This document shows, piece after piece, positions 9,112-17,914 of a stretch of DNA of 64,000 bases. Where the stretch lies: NCBI GenBank assembly GCA_017408735.1, contig JAFQUB010000022.1, forward strand, positions 1 to 64,000, given 5' to 3'. The notes under the pieces are model-generated. The model searched no databases and had not been told where the DNA came from. It saw nothing but the letters and a program-made list of their open reading frames with translations. The first letter of the stretch is position 1. Each line of letters begins with the position of its first letter. Both the position numbers and the translations under genes were made by a program. The DNA comes from Lachnospiraceae bacterium. GTDB lineage: Bacteria > Bacillota > Clostridia > Lachnospirales > Lachnospiraceae.

Positions 9112-9154
9112 TGGCTGAAAATATGTTAGTTATGCTTGGATAAAGGATGAAAAA

Positions 9155-10252
9155 ATGAAAGATAAAAAATTAGTAGGAATTGATATATTGAGGGCTGCCG
9201 CTGTTTTGCTGGTAATGTTGTATCATATGTGGGTATGTGGTGGCACTCCGGAAATTAAGTTTGTACCTTTGCGAAGACTCGTTTCATTAGGAGGAGAGAT
9301 TGGAGTTACACTCTTTTTTATACTAAGTGGTTTCGGAATATACTATTCTCTGGCGAGAATGGAGAGAATCAATGGGAAAGTTGATGTTGCATCCTTCGTT
9401 AAGAGAAGATGCAGACGCATACTGCCGCAATATTATGTTAATGTGCTGTTTGTACTGACAATAGGTACGGGAGCGGCTTATATTTCAATGGGGCACTGGA
9501 AAAATATTCTTAGTCATATATTCTTTGTGCATAATTTTGTACTTGACTGGTCTGGGGCAGTCAATGGCGTATTGTGGAGCATGGGAATTATAGTGCAGTT
9601 TTACTTGTTGTCTATTCCAATGTATAAACTTTTGAATAAAATGAAATATTTTTTTGTACCCTGCAGTGTAATTTTAACTATATTAGTGAAAGCCGGGATA
9701 TATCGCCTTTTTCTGCCAGAGTATGGTGGAAATGGTTTTTATCTCGGACGTAGTCTGGTTGTTTTTACCAGTCTGGATAATTTTGCTATTGGAATGTTTT
9801 GCGGATGGCTGGCAATGAATAGGAAAACATCTTCTTCCTGGTTAAGGTTTGGAGCAGGCGCAGTTATAGGATATATTCTTCTGGATATGGTATGTAAGGC
9901 GGGACGAATATATGGAATTCACACCGGTAATATGTCCGGATATGTATTTCATAGTGGCGTGGCAGTTGCATTGGGAGTGATTATATGGGCATTTGCGTAT
10001 GCGCCATTTAGTGAAGAAAACCTGTTTGTAAAGTGTTTTCAATGGATTGCAAAGTATCAGTATGGTATCTACTTGTGGCATTTAATAATTATTCGAAACT
10101 GGACAGCCAGCAGTACGTTGATTATGGATTTGATAGGTCGCGAAAAGTATTGGATTGCTTATACCCTGATGGGGATTAGTTGTATGGTTGTTGGAGTGGT
10201 GGTAACGAAGATTATTGATGAGGGGTATATGAGGATACGAAAAGAAAAATAG
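9155..10252 (+). CDS. Membrane acyltransferase family 3 (OafA/YrhL type)
   Basis: 365 residues, ATG 9155. An integral membrane acyltransferase that would transfer acyl (often O-acetyl) groups to surface glycans. It begins with the family pattern GIDILRAAAVLLVMLYHMW, holding the conserved membrane His, then LFFILSGFGIYYSL, then RRILPQYY. About ten hydrophobic segments follow, ending with the YGIYLWHLII motif. Its nearest neighbour is a paralog in the same direction, 25 bases downstream. Substrate unknown. The last 20 codons are noticeably G-rich. Confidence 0.9.
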   Translation: MKDKKLVGIDILRAAAVLLVMLYHMWVCGGTPEIKFVPLRRLVSLGGEIGVTLFFILSGFGIYYSLARMERINGKVDVASFVKRRCRRILPQYYVNVLFVLTIGTGAAYISMGHWKNILSHIFFVHNFVLDWSGAVNGVLWSMGIIVQFYLLSIPMYKLLNKMKYFFVPCSVILTILVKAGIYRLFLPEYGGNGFYLGRSLVVFTSLDNFAIGMFCGWLAMNRKTSSSWLRFGAGAVIGYILLDMVCKAGRIYGIHTGNMSGYVFHSGVAVALGVIIWAFAYAPFSEENLFVKCFQWIAKYQYGIYLWHLIIIRNWTASSTLIMDLIGREKYWIAYTLMGISCMVVGVVVTKIIDEGYMRIRKEK

Positions 10253-10277
10253 AAGGTGATAAAAGGAGAGAGGACAA

Positions 10278-11393
10278 GTGGGTGAAAATAAAGATAAAAT
10301 TATCGGAAGTGATATTCTAAGATGTGCAGCAATGTTGTTCGTGGTGACATATCATATTTGGTCATTGGGTTGTATGCCACAAATAGATTTTCCGGTAGCA
10401 CAAAGATTTATTATGCTGGGTGGAGAAATAGGTGTTACTTTGTTTTTTGTGTTAAGTGGTTTTGGTATTTATTTTTCTTTAAGCAATATGCAAAAAAGAA
10501 ATGGAAGAATCTCACCAATAGAATTTTTTAAGAAAAGATGTATACGTATCCTTCCACACTATTATGTACATTTGTTTTTGCTTTTCACAATCGGAACTGG
10601 TGTCGGATATATATCCAGAGAACATTGGAAGGAAGTGCTTGCACACTTATTTTTTGTACATAATTTTATGGGATATCAAACAATTAACTTAGTACTTTGG
10701 ACCATAGAAATTACATTACAATTTTATCTTGTAGCGATTCCTTTGTTCTATTTTTTGAAAAAATTGCCTCGATTTTTTTTACCGATAACTATTGGGGTGA
10801 CAATAGTTATAAAGCGATACATATATATTATTTGGATGATGGAAAACCAAGGGAATGGATTTCAGTTGGGTAGGGCAACAGTGATATTTACAGTGCTTGA
10901 TAATTTTGCAATAGGAATGTTTGTAGCGTGGGTAATAGAAAAGAGAAAAGGTATAGAACCTAAAAAAGGGAAAATCATTAGTACAGTTTTGTTAGTTATA
11001 CTACTGAATTTTGTGTGTAAATTAGGACAAACATATGGAATCCATACTAATAACTGGTCAGGATATAGTTTTCACAGTTTGTTGGCGCTCAATATAGGGT
11101 TGATTTTATATGTATTTTCACGTATTAAGTGGAAAAAGGATTCGACTATTGTTAAGTTAATTTGTTTTGGTGCAAAATATGAATATGGGATTTATTTGTA
11201 TCATCTCGTGTTTATTGAAAACTATCTGTTGCGTTGCGGGGCGATTATGGAGCTACAGAATCGAGGGTGGTATTTTGTTTCCTATGTGATACTGGCTGTT
11301 TTATCCATTGCATTGGGAAGTTTAATGAATATACTTGTAGATGCAGGAGTGAATAGACTGTCTTGTAGAAAAAAATCTAATGCGCTGTTGTAG
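10278..11393 (+). CDS. Second membrane acyltransferase family 3 protein
   Basis: 371 residues from GTG 10278, with GGAGAG upstream. It is closely similar in layout to the preceding gene: GSDILRCAAMLFVVTYHIW, LFFVLSGFGIYFSL, KRCIRILPHYY, and YGIYLYHLVF near the end. It probably arose by tandem duplication and diverged. Both genes likely share one transcript, closed by a hairpin at 11444-11479. Predicted to O-acylate a surface polysaccharide; the acceptor is unknown. Confidence 0.9.
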   Translation: MGENKDKIIGSDILRCAAMLFVVTYHIWSLGCMPQIDFPVAQRFIMLGGEIGVTLFFVLSGFGIYFSLSNMQKRNGRISPIEFFKKRCIRILPHYYVHLFLLFTIGTGVGYISREHWKEVLAHLFFVHNFMGYQTINLVLWTIEITLQFYLVAIPLFYFLKKLPRFFLPITIGVTIVIKRYIYIIWMMENQGNGFQLGRATVIFTVLDNFAIGMFVAWVIEKRKGIEPKKGKIISTVLLVILLNFVCKLGQTYGIHTNNWSGYSFHSLLALNIGLILYVFSRIKWKKDSTIVKLICFGAKYEYGIYLYHLVFIENYLLRCGAIMELQNRGWYFVSYVILAVLSIALGSLMNILVDAGVNRLSCRKKSNALL

Positions 11394-11443
11394 AGAAAAT
11401 ATAGTGCAGTAAAATCGGTGAAGGTAGAGAAGTAAAAAATATA

Positions 11444-11479
11444 TATTCCTCAGATATTTTAAATGGTATCTGGGGAATA
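11444..11479 (+). terminator. Hairpin after the acyltransferase pair
   Basis: Thirteen-base arms (TATTCCTCAGATA at 11444-11456, TATCTGGGGAATA at 11467-11479) pair with a single T-G wobble. No strong T-run follows, so termination is likely but not certain. Confidence 0.55.
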
Positions 11480-11738
11480 GTATTATAAAAAACAGTACGA
11501 AATTTTTAGTTGAACTAGACAACATCTATAAAACATGTTATTCTGAAAATATCAACGGATTCATTCAAATCTGAATGAAAAATCCCAACAAAAAGCAAAA
11601 TATGGAAAGAGCATATGGGGATTGGTGGAAATATTTTAGGAAAAGAACTTCAAATATCTTGCAAGCATATTTTTTCTAAGCTATCATAGAAGTATCAAAA
11701 CTCATATGTAACTTCCGCAAAAGAAAGGAAGATGTACT
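11480..11738. other. Non-coding stretch between the acyltransferase terminator and the nuclease remnant
   Basis: I see no gene, strong hairpin or convincing promoter here. It is A+T-rich and probably contains the decayed 5' part of the nuclease gene that follows. Confidence 0.4.
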
Positions 11739-12330
11739 ATGAGAATTAACCGAGAACACAAAGTACAGACAATCCAAACATGCCCTTGCGTGGTTTGTTA
11801 TACTTTGCCAGACAGTACGAAAAGTATGTAAATATAAATGAGTACAATTTGTACGGAAGTAAATTGTTATCCATCCCAACGCCTCAATATGTAGTCTTTT
11901 ACAACGGCAACAGTTGGAGTGGGGAACGAAAAATCTTAAAGCTATCTGAGGGTTTTGCAAATAATAACATAAAAGGTTGTATAGAGCTGGAAGTGCTCCA
12001 GTTGAATATTAACTATGGTCACAACAAAGAAATCGGGCGGAGGTGAAAAATATGATATTAACCGAATATGATGAAGAAAAGACTATGAGGCTGCTTCAGA
12101 AAGAGTATGAGGAAGAGGCAGCAGAAAAGATAGCGCAAGCCCAAGAGAAAGCAGCAGAAAAGATAGCACAAGCTCAAGAAGAAGCCGCCAAGGAAGTAGC
12201 AAAAGCCCAAGCGGAAGCAGATAGGAGAGTGGCTGAAATACAGAAAAAATCAGACGAAGAAATCCGGCAGATGCGCATGGAAATAGAAAGCTTAAAGGAA
12301 GAATTAAAACAAGCAATCTCAAGGTTGTAA
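11739..12330 (+). pseudogene. Decayed Rpn-family (PD-(D/E)XK) nuclease gene
   Basis: Three pieces of one family lie in different frames. First, NREHKVQTIQT from about 11748. Second, a frame from 11780 with MPLRGLLYFARQYEKY, IPTPQYVVFYNG and LELEVLQLNINYG-like sequence. Third, after a junction near 12040, a C-terminal piece (ILTEYDEEKTM) with a Glu/Ala/Lys coiled coil that repeats AEKIAQAQE. This order matches recombination-promoting nuclease (Rpn/PDDEXK_2) proteins, but the N-terminal catalytic half and the region between NINYG and the C-terminal ILTEYDEE are missing. The last piece (GTG 12043 or ATG 12052 to 12330) has AGGTG upstream and could still be translated. Confidence 0.7.
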
Positions 12331-12412
12331 ACCAAAAGGAACTTTGGTAAAATAATAACAATGGGCTGATTGTGTCTAAAAAGCGAAATAGTAAGAAATA
12401 AGGAGAAGCTGC

Positions 12413-13684
12413 ATGACAATTTTAATTAAAAATGGAAGAATTATAGATCCAATGTCTAATCGTGATGAAGTGGCGGATTTATATGTGGAAGACGGAATAG
12501 TTTCACAGGTTGGAAAAGAGATAGAAAGAGAAGCAGAACGTATCATTGATGCAACGGACTTACTGGTAATGCCGGGCTTTATTGATTTGCATGTACATTT
12601 AAGAGAACCAGGACTGGAACATAAGGAAACCATTGAAACAGGAGCAATGGCAGCGGCAAGAGGCGGATTTACAACCATTTGTGCTATGCCAAATACCAAA
12701 CCGGTAGTAGACAGCAGAGAAGTAGTAGAAGATATTTATAAAAGAGCAGAAAAAGCAAAGTGCCATGTTTTGCAGGTAGGAGCAGTAACGAAGGGACAGA
12801 TGGGAGCAGAACTTGCAGATATCAGAGAAATGAAACAAGCAGGAATCTGCGCCATCAGTGAAGATGGAAAATCGGTGATGGATTCTAAATTATATAAAGA
12901 AGCCATGGTGATTGCTAAGGAAGAAAAACTTCCGGTATTTGCTCACTGCGAAGATAAAAATCTAGTAGGAAAAGGTGCATTAAATGCAGGAAAGAAAGCA
13001 GAAGAATTAGGTGTGGAAGGAATCACCAATGCAGTGGAAGATATTATCACTGCCAGAGATATTCTTCTTTCTAAAGAAACCGGAGCGAGGCTTCATCTGT
13101 GTCACTGCTCAACTGCAGACAGTGTGCGTATGGTAGAAGAAGCGAAAAAAGAGGGACTTTTAGTAACCGCAGAAGTATGTCCGCATCATTTTACGTTAAC
13201 AGAAGATGATATCGAGGGTTCTGATACCAATTACAAAATGAATCCGCCTCTCAGAAGCAAAGCGGACAAAGAAGCTTTGATTGAGGGATTGAAAAATAAT
13301 ATTATGGACGTGATTTCCACAGACCACGCACCACATCATGCGGATGAAAAGGCAAAACCTATGGCAGAAGCGCCATTCGGCATCGTAGGATTGGAAACTG
13401 CTTATGCATTAACAAATTCTGAATTGGTAGAAAAAGGATATTTAAGCCAGAAACAGTTGGTAGAAAAAATGAGTGCAAATCCTGCAAAAGTTCTTGGAAT
13501 GGACAAGGGGTGCATTGGAGAGGGTAAAGTGGCAGATATCGTAATTACTAACCCAAAAGAAGAGTATGTAATTGATGTCAATGAATTTGCATCTAAAGGA
13601 AAAAATACACCATTTAACGGAAGAAAAGTAACCGGTAAGGTGAAATACACGATTTTAGCCGGTGAACTTGTATATGAAGCATAA
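12413..13684 (+). CDS. pyrC: Dihydroorotase
   Basis: 423 residues, ATG 12413 behind AAGGAG. It closes carbamoyl-aspartate to dihydroorotate, the third step of de novo pyrimidine synthesis. Zinc-binding HVH lies at residues 60-62 in DLHVHLREPG. Further motifs are AISEDGKSV, the HCED His, LHLCHCST and the catalytic Asp in STDHAPHH. The length and the Asp-containing SEDGK motif fit the class I, B. subtilis type. First gene of the run pyrC-pyrF-pyrK-pyrD, with 25 bases to pyrF. Confidence 0.97.
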   Translation: MTILIKNGRIIDPMSNRDEVADLYVEDGIVSQVGKEIEREAERIIDATDLLVMPGFIDLHVHLREPGLEHKETIETGAMAAARGGFTTICAMPNTKPVVDSREVVEDIYKRAEKAKCHVLQVGAVTKGQMGAELADIREMKQAGICAISEDGKSVMDSKLYKEAMVIAKEEKLPVFAHCEDKNLVGKGALNAGKKAEELGVEGITNAVEDIITARDILLSKETGARLHLCHCSTADSVRMVEEAKKEGLLVTAEVCPHHFTLTEDDIEGSDTNYKMNPPLRSKADKEALIEGLKNNIMDVISTDHAPHHADEKAKPMAEAPFGIVGLETAYALTNSELVEKGYLSQKQLVEKMSANPAKVLGMDKGCIGEGKVADIVITNPKEEYVIDVNEFASKGKNTPFNGRKVTGKVKYTILAGELVYEA

Positions 13685-13709
13685 AAAGAGAAAAGGATAG
13701 GAGAGAACA

Positions 13710-14408
13710 ATGGCAAAAGACGTAATTATCGCATGTGATTTTAGCAGTAAAGAGGATGTTATTAATTTCCTTTCAAAATTTAAAGAAGAAAGTCTTTATA
13801 TTAAAATCGGAATGGAATTGTTTTATGCAGAAGGTCCATCCATTATCAAAGAAATTAAATCCAGAGGACACAAAATTTTCTTGGATTTAAAACTTCATGA
13901 TATTCCAAATACGGTAATGAAAGCAATGAGTGTACTTTCTAAGTTGGACGTAGATATGTGTAACGTACATGCAGCAGGAACCGTGGCAATGATGGAAGCG
14001 GCTATTAAGGGACTGACCAGAGAAGACGGAACCAGACCATTGTTAATTGCAGTAACACAGCTTACCTCTACCAGTGAAGAACGCATGAGAGAAGATTTGC
14101 TGATTCAGGAACCAATTGATAAAGTAGTAATGCACTATGCACAGAACGCAAAGAAAGCTGGCTTAGACGGCGTAGTATGTTCTCCGTTAGAAGCAGGAAA
14201 AGTACATGATACCTGTGGGAAAGAATTTTTGACCATTACTCCGGGGGTAAGATTTGCAGATGGTGAAGTTGGAGATCAGGTTCGTGTAATGACACCGGCG
14301 CAGGCAAGAGAAATCGGTTCTGACTACATTGTAGTAGGACGTCCGATTACGGCAGCAGAAGATCCGGTGGCAGCTTACAAACGTTGTGTGACAGAATTTT
14401 TGGGATAA
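13710..14408 (+). CDS. pyrF: Orotidine 5'-phosphate decarboxylase
   Basis: 232 residues, ATG 13710 behind AGGAGAGAAC. It converts OMP to UMP, the last de novo step. The catalytic tetrad motif appears as [12 protein letters not shown] (DxKxxDI) near residues 57-66. The phosphate-binding end motif appears as ITPGVR, then YIVVGRPIT. The length fits the short bacterial class. It precedes pyrK by 11 bases. Confidence 0.97.
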   Translation: MAKDVIIACDFSSKEDVINFLSKFKEESLYIKIGMELFYAEGPSIIKEIKSRGHKIFLDLKLHDIPNTVMKAMSVLSKLDVDMCNVHAAGTVAMMEAAIKGLTREDGTRPLLIAVTQLTSTSEERMREDLLIQEPIDKVVMHYAQNAKKAGLDGVVCSPLEAGKVHDTCGKEFLTITPGVRFADGEVGDQVRVMTPAQAREIGSDYIVVGRPITAAEDPVAAYKRCVTEFLG

Positions 14409-14419
14409 GGAGAAGGAAT

Positions 14420-15196
14420 ATGGGAGAAAAAATAAAAGAAACAGCAGTGATTATCAGTCAGGAAGAAATTTCGGAAGATATTTACAGCATGTGGATTAAA
14501 ACAAAGGCTTCTAAAACAGCAAAACCGGGACAGTTTGTGGCGTTGTATTGTAATGATGGAAGCCGTATGTTGCCAAGACCAATCAGTATCTGTGAAATTG
14601 ACAAAGAAAAAGAAGCACTTCGTTTAGTATACCGAGTGGTAGGAAAAGGAACCGATGAATTTTCCAAATACCATGCAGGAGCAGAAGTGGATGTTATGGG
14701 GCCTTTAGGAAATGGATTCCCGATGGAAAGGGCAGAAGGAAAGAAAGCATTGCTTATCGGTGGCGGAATTGGGGTGCCTCCAATTGTAGAGCTGGCAAAA
14801 CAGTTAAAGGCAGAAGAAAAGAATATTGTAGCGGGTTACCGTAATCTATTATTCTTAGAAGAAGAATTAAAGAAAAACGGAAGCTTTTATCCGGCAACAG
14901 AAGATGGCAGTGCCGGGGTAAAAGGAACTGTGATTGATGCCATTAAAGAAAACAATATAGATGCAGATGTGATTTTTGCCTGTGGTCCAACACCAATGCT
15001 TCGCGCATTGAAAGAATATGCAGAAGAAAAGAACATTGAAGCATGGATTTCCATGGAAGAAAAAATGGCATGTGGAATCGGTGCCTGTCTTGCCTGTGTA
15101 TGTAAAACAAAGGAAAAAGATGAACATACCAATGTGAATAACGCACGCATCTGTAAAGAAGGTCCTGTGTTTAATGCTGAGGAGGTGGAACTGTAA
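14420..15196 (+). CDS. pyrK: Dihydroorotate dehydrogenase electron-transfer subunit
   Basis: About 258 residues; ATG 14420 was chosen because GGAGAAGG precedes it (an upstream in-frame ATG at 14384 lies inside pyrF). This FAD- and [2Fe-2S]-binding partner of PyrD lets the class 1B enzyme use NAD+. The FAD domain holds RPISICEID. The NAD domain holds LLIGGGIGVPP and FACGPTPML. The C-terminal Cys cluster is CGIGACLACVC plus a Cys in ARICKEG. The stop overlaps the pyrD start (TAATG), which suggests coupled translation. Confidence 0.96.
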   Translation: MGEKIKETAVIISQEEISEDIYSMWIKTKASKTAKPGQFVALYCNDGSRMLPRPISICEIDKEKEALRLVYRVVGKGTDEFSKYHAGAEVDVMGPLGNGFPMERAEGKKALLIGGGIGVPPIVELAKQLKAEEKNIVAGYRNLLFLEEELKKNGSFYPATEDGSAGVKGTVIDAIKENNIDADVIFACGPTPMLRALKEYAEEKNIEAWISMEEKMACGIGACLACVCKTKEKDEHTNVNNARICKEGPVFNAEEVEL

Positions 15197-16098
15197 TGAA
15201 TACAAGTGTAAATTTAGCCGGAGTTACTTTGAAAAATCCAGTTATGACAGCATCAGGGACTTTTGGTTCCGGAGCTGAATACAGCGAATTTGTAGACTTA
15301 AATAAGCTTGGTGCAGTGGTTACTAAGGGTGTGGCAAATGTGCCATGGCCGGGAAATCCAACCCCTCGTATTGCCGAAGTATATGGCGGTATGTTAAATG
15401 CCATCGGGTTACAGAATCCGGGAATTGATGTGTTTATGAACAGAGATATACCGTTTTTAAAGCAGTATGACACAAAGATTATTGTAAATGTATGTGGAAA
15501 AACCACAGAAGATTACTGTGATGTTGTGGAAAAATTAGCAGATACAGAGGTGGATTTATTAGAGATTAATATTTCCTGTCCAAATGTAAAAGAAGGCGGT
15601 ATTGCTTTTGGGCAGAATGCGAAATCTATTGAAGCCATCACAAAAGAAGTAAAGAAGTACGCAAAACAGCCGATTATTATGAAATTAAGCCCAAACGTAA
15701 CAGATATTACAGAAATGGCAAAGGCAGCAGAAGCCGGCGGTGCCGATGTATTGTCTTTAATTAATACGCTGACTGGAATGAAAATTGATGTAGAACGTCA
15801 GAAATTTGCCATTGCCAACAAAACAGGAGGACTTTCCGGTCCTGCAGTAAAACCGGTGGCTGTGCGTATGGTATATCAGGTTGCAAATGCTGTTAACGTG
15901 CCGATTATTGGTATGGGCGGAATTTGTAACGCAGAAGATGCATTAGAATTTATTCTGGCAGGAGCCACGGCAGTGTCAGTAGGTACAGCTAACTTTAGTA
16001 ATCCTTGTACAACAGCCGAAGTGGTAGCGGGAATAGAAGATTACATGAGAAGACATAATGTGGAAGATATTAAGGATTTAATTGGGCTTGTAAAATAA
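15196..16098 (+). CDS. pyrD: Dihydroorotate dehydrogenase, class 1B catalytic subunit
   Basis: 300 residues, ATG 15196. An FMN enzyme oxidising dihydroorotate to orotate. The Cys base of class 1 enzymes is in INISCPNVKEGG. FMN-phosphate binding lies in IIGMGGICNAEDALE and GATAVSVGTAN. With pyrK directly upstream it would form the PyrD2-PyrK2 heterotetramer. A terminator follows within 10 bases and ends the operon. Confidence 0.97.
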   Translation: MNTSVNLAGVTLKNPVMTASGTFGSGAEYSEFVDLNKLGAVVTKGVANVPWPGNPTPRIAEVYGGMLNAIGLQNPGIDVFMNRDIPFLKQYDTKIIVNVCGKTTEDYCDVVEKLADTEVDLLEINISCPNVKEGGIAFGQNAKSIEAITKEVKKYAKQPIIMKLSPNVTDITEMAKAAEAGGADVLSLINTLTGMKIDVERQKFAIANKTGGLSGPAVKPVAVRMVYQVANAVNVPIIGMGGICNAEDALEFILAGATAVSVGTANFSNPCTTAEVVAGIEDYMRRHNVEDIKDLIGLVK

Positions 16099-16105
16099 AA
16101 ATGCT

Positions 16106-16143
16106 AAGGGGAGACACTACATAAGGAAGTTGTCTCCTTTTTG
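16106..16143 (+). terminator. Terminator of the pyrC-pyrD operon
   Basis: GGGGAGACA (16108-16116) pairs with TGTCTCC (16131-16137) across a 14-base loop, followed by TTTTT. Confidence 0.8.
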
Positions 16144-16164
16144 TGTTTTTTTCAAGGAAGTTAA

Positions 16165-16193
16165 TTGAAAAAACACTTGTTTTATGATAGCAT
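16165..16193 (+). promoter_or_regulatory. Predicted sigma-A promoter of pyrE
   Basis: TTGAAA (16165-16170), a 17-base spacer and TAGCAT (16188-16193) lie 55 bases before the pyrE start and just after the pyrD terminator. Confidence 0.5.
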
Positions 16194-16247
16194 AAAAGGG
16201 ATAGTAAAAAATGGCTGTAAAGCTTAAAGATAAAGGAGAATAGAAAA

Positions 16248-16925
16248 ATGGAACAGTACAAGAAAGAGTTTATAGAATTCATGGTAGATTGCGGCGTGTT
16301 AAAATTTGGTGATTTTACTCTCAAGAGTGGAAGAAAATCCCCATTCTTTATGAATGCAGGGCTTTACGTTACAGGCGCACAGTTAGAGAAACTTGGAGAA
16401 TATTATGCCAAAGCAATTCATGATAATTATGGAACAGATTTTGATGTGCTGTTTGGACCGGCATACAAAGGAATCCCACTCAGTGTAGCTACAACAATGG
16501 CGTTCCACAGATTATATGGAAAAGAAATCAGATACTGTTCTAACCGTAAAGAAATCAAAGACCACGGAGATACAGGAATTCTTCTCGGAAGTCCTATCAA
16601 CGATGGCGACAGGGTTGTAATTATTGAAGATGTTACAACTTCCGGAAAATCTATCGAAGAAACATTCCCAATTATTCAGGAACAGGGAGATGTTACTATT
16701 CTTGGATTAATGGTATCCTTGAACCGTATGGAAAAGGGAAAAGGAGAACAGAGTGCATTGGCAGAAATCAAAGAAAAATACGGATTTGAAGCAAATGCTA
16801 TTGTAAGTATGGCAGATGTAATTGAACATTTATACAATAAAGAATATAAGGGGAAAATTATCATTGATGATACATTAAAATCATCAATTGACGCATATTA
16901 TGATGTATATGGTGTAAAGGCATAA
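16248..16925 (+). CDS. pyrE: Orotate phosphoribosyltransferase
   Basis: 225 residues, ATG 16248 behind AAAGGAGAATAG. Joins orotate and PRPP to give OMP. The PRPP-binding loop is VVIIEDVTTSGKS (about residues 122-134) and the flexible-loop Lys/His lie in NRKEIKDHGDTG. Transcribed apart from the pyrC-pyrD operon, behind its own promoter and followed by small membrane-protein genes. Confidence 0.97.
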   Translation: MEQYKKEFIEFMVDCGVLKFGDFTLKSGRKSPFFMNAGLYVTGAQLEKLGEYYAKAIHDNYGTDFDVLFGPAYKGIPLSVATTMAFHRLYGKEIRYCSNRKEIKDHGDTGILLGSPINDGDRVVIIEDVTTSGKSIEETFPIIQEQGDVTILGLMVSLNRMEKGKGEQSALAEIKEKYGFEANAIVSMADVIEHLYNKEYKGKIIIDDTLKSSIDAYYDVYGVKA

Positions 16926-16946
16926 AACAAATTGGAGGTGGACAAT

Positions 16947-17102
16947 ATGGGTAACGAAAAAATATATAAAACCATGAAAACAGTGGGCGGTGGCAGCATT
17001 GCACTGGGAATTGTAGTGCTTGTGACCGGAATCGTTTCCGGTATTTTAATGGTTGTGAATGGAGCGCGCCTGTTAAAAGCGAAAAAAGAAATTACATTTT
17101 AA
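16947..17102 (+). CDS. Small single/double-pass membrane protein (51 aa)
   Basis: ATG 16947 has an excellent GGAGGTGG site. The 51-residue product has a charged start (GNEKIYKTMKTV), one long hydrophobic stretch of about 28 residues with Gly-rich turns (ALGIVVLVTGIVSGILMVVN) and a basic end (LLKAKKEITF). It lies between pyrE and the vanZ-like gene with short gaps and may be cotranscribed with both. Function unknown. Confidence 0.75.
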   Translation: MGNEKIYKTMKTVGGGSIALGIVVLVTGIVSGILMVVNGARLLKAKKEITF

Positions 17103-17118
17103 TAGATGAGGTCTAAAA

Positions 17119-17616
17119 TTGAAAAATAAATCTGAAAAATTAATAAAAGCATTGGCATGGATTATTTTTACAATATATATCATCATGTTATTTTATTTCA
17201 TGTTTTTTTCAGAACGATATGGAAGGACCATTATTCACAGTGATTACAACTATAATTTAGAACTTCTGCGGGAAATTAAGCGGTTCTGGAATTATCGGGA
17301 ACTGTTGGGCTTGGAAAGTGTAGTTGTAAATCTTGCGGGAAATGTGGCAGGTTTTATTCCCTTTGGTATTATGATACCGTTTTTAAGCAAAAAGCGAAGG
17401 AATTTTTTCCTGGTTACATTACTTACATTAGAATTCAGTCTTCTGATTGAGGTGACACAGCTAGTAACAAAGGCAGGCAGTTTCGACGTGGACGACCTGC
17501 TTTTAAACACGCTGGGAGGAAGTATTGGATATATGGTGTTTGGGATTGTGAATAGCTTTTGCAAGCGGTGGAGGAAAAAAGATGCAAAAAAAGAAAAGGA
17601 AGATATATACAGATAA
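17119..17616 (+). CDS. VanZ-family membrane protein
   Basis: 165 residues from a TTG start at 17119 with GATGAGG upstream. Four to five transmembrane helices. Family hallmarks are the Asn/Gly turn LAGNVAGFIPFGIMIPF and SLLIEVTQLVTKAGSFDVDDLLLNTLGGSIGY, which closely match VanZ-like proteins. VanZ gives low-level teicoplanin resistance in enterococcal vancomycin clusters, but chromosomal homologs like this one have no proven role. The 3' end overlaps the next gene by 35 bases. Confidence 0.88.
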   Translation: MKNKSEKLIKALAWIIFTIYIIMLFYFMFFSERYGRTIIHSDYNYNLELLREIKRFWNYRELLGLESVVVNLAGNVAGFIPFGIMIPFLSKKRRNFFLVTLLTLEFSLLIEVTQLVTKAGSFDVDDLLLNTLGGSIGYMVFGIVNSFCKRWRKKDAKKEKEDIYR

Positions 17617-17896
17617 AAAACACGCAGTAAAAGGGATTGTAGCAACGATTTTAGCCGTGGTGGCGTTGATTATGTTTGCCGCAATTATTTATATATCGTT
17701 TAAGAATGGTGGAGAAGCGGAAATGTGGATTGGCTCTCTGGCATTGATATCTATTTTGTTAGGTGTATTAGGACTGATTTTGGGACTTATGAGCTTCCGA
17801 AGTGAAAATACTTATAAGCTTTTCGCACAAATCGGTTCCTTTTTAAATGTATTTGTTTTGTTGATATGGGGCTTAATATATATGATAGGATTTTAA
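17582..17896 (+). CDS. Small three-helix membrane protein
   Basis: 104 residues, ATG 17582, with GAGGAAAAA upstream inside the end of the vanZ-like gene. A very basic N-terminus (QKKKRKIYTDKKHAVKG) precedes three hydrophobic helices. It resembles an uncharacterised clostridial family (possibly DUF6142), which I cannot verify. Probably cotranscribed with its neighbours on both sides. Confidence 0.75.
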   Translation: MQKKKRKIYTDKKHAVKGIVATILAVVALIMFAAIIYISFKNGGEAEMWIGSLALISILLGVLGLILGLMSFRSENTYKLFAQIGSFLNVFVLLIWGLIYMIGF

Positions 17897-17914
17897 GCAG
17901 GAAAGGGAACGAAT

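Noticed and set aside
10190-10252. G/T-rich end of the first acyltransferase gene as another element footprint
   Set aside because: No related hairpin lies nearby, and the stretch is short. Similar mild G-richness occurs at some other gene ends, so it was not counted as support.
12083-12361. Minus-strand open frame opposite the coiled-coil coding region
   Set aside because: It is the antisense shadow of the Ala/Glu/Lys repeat and has no start signals.
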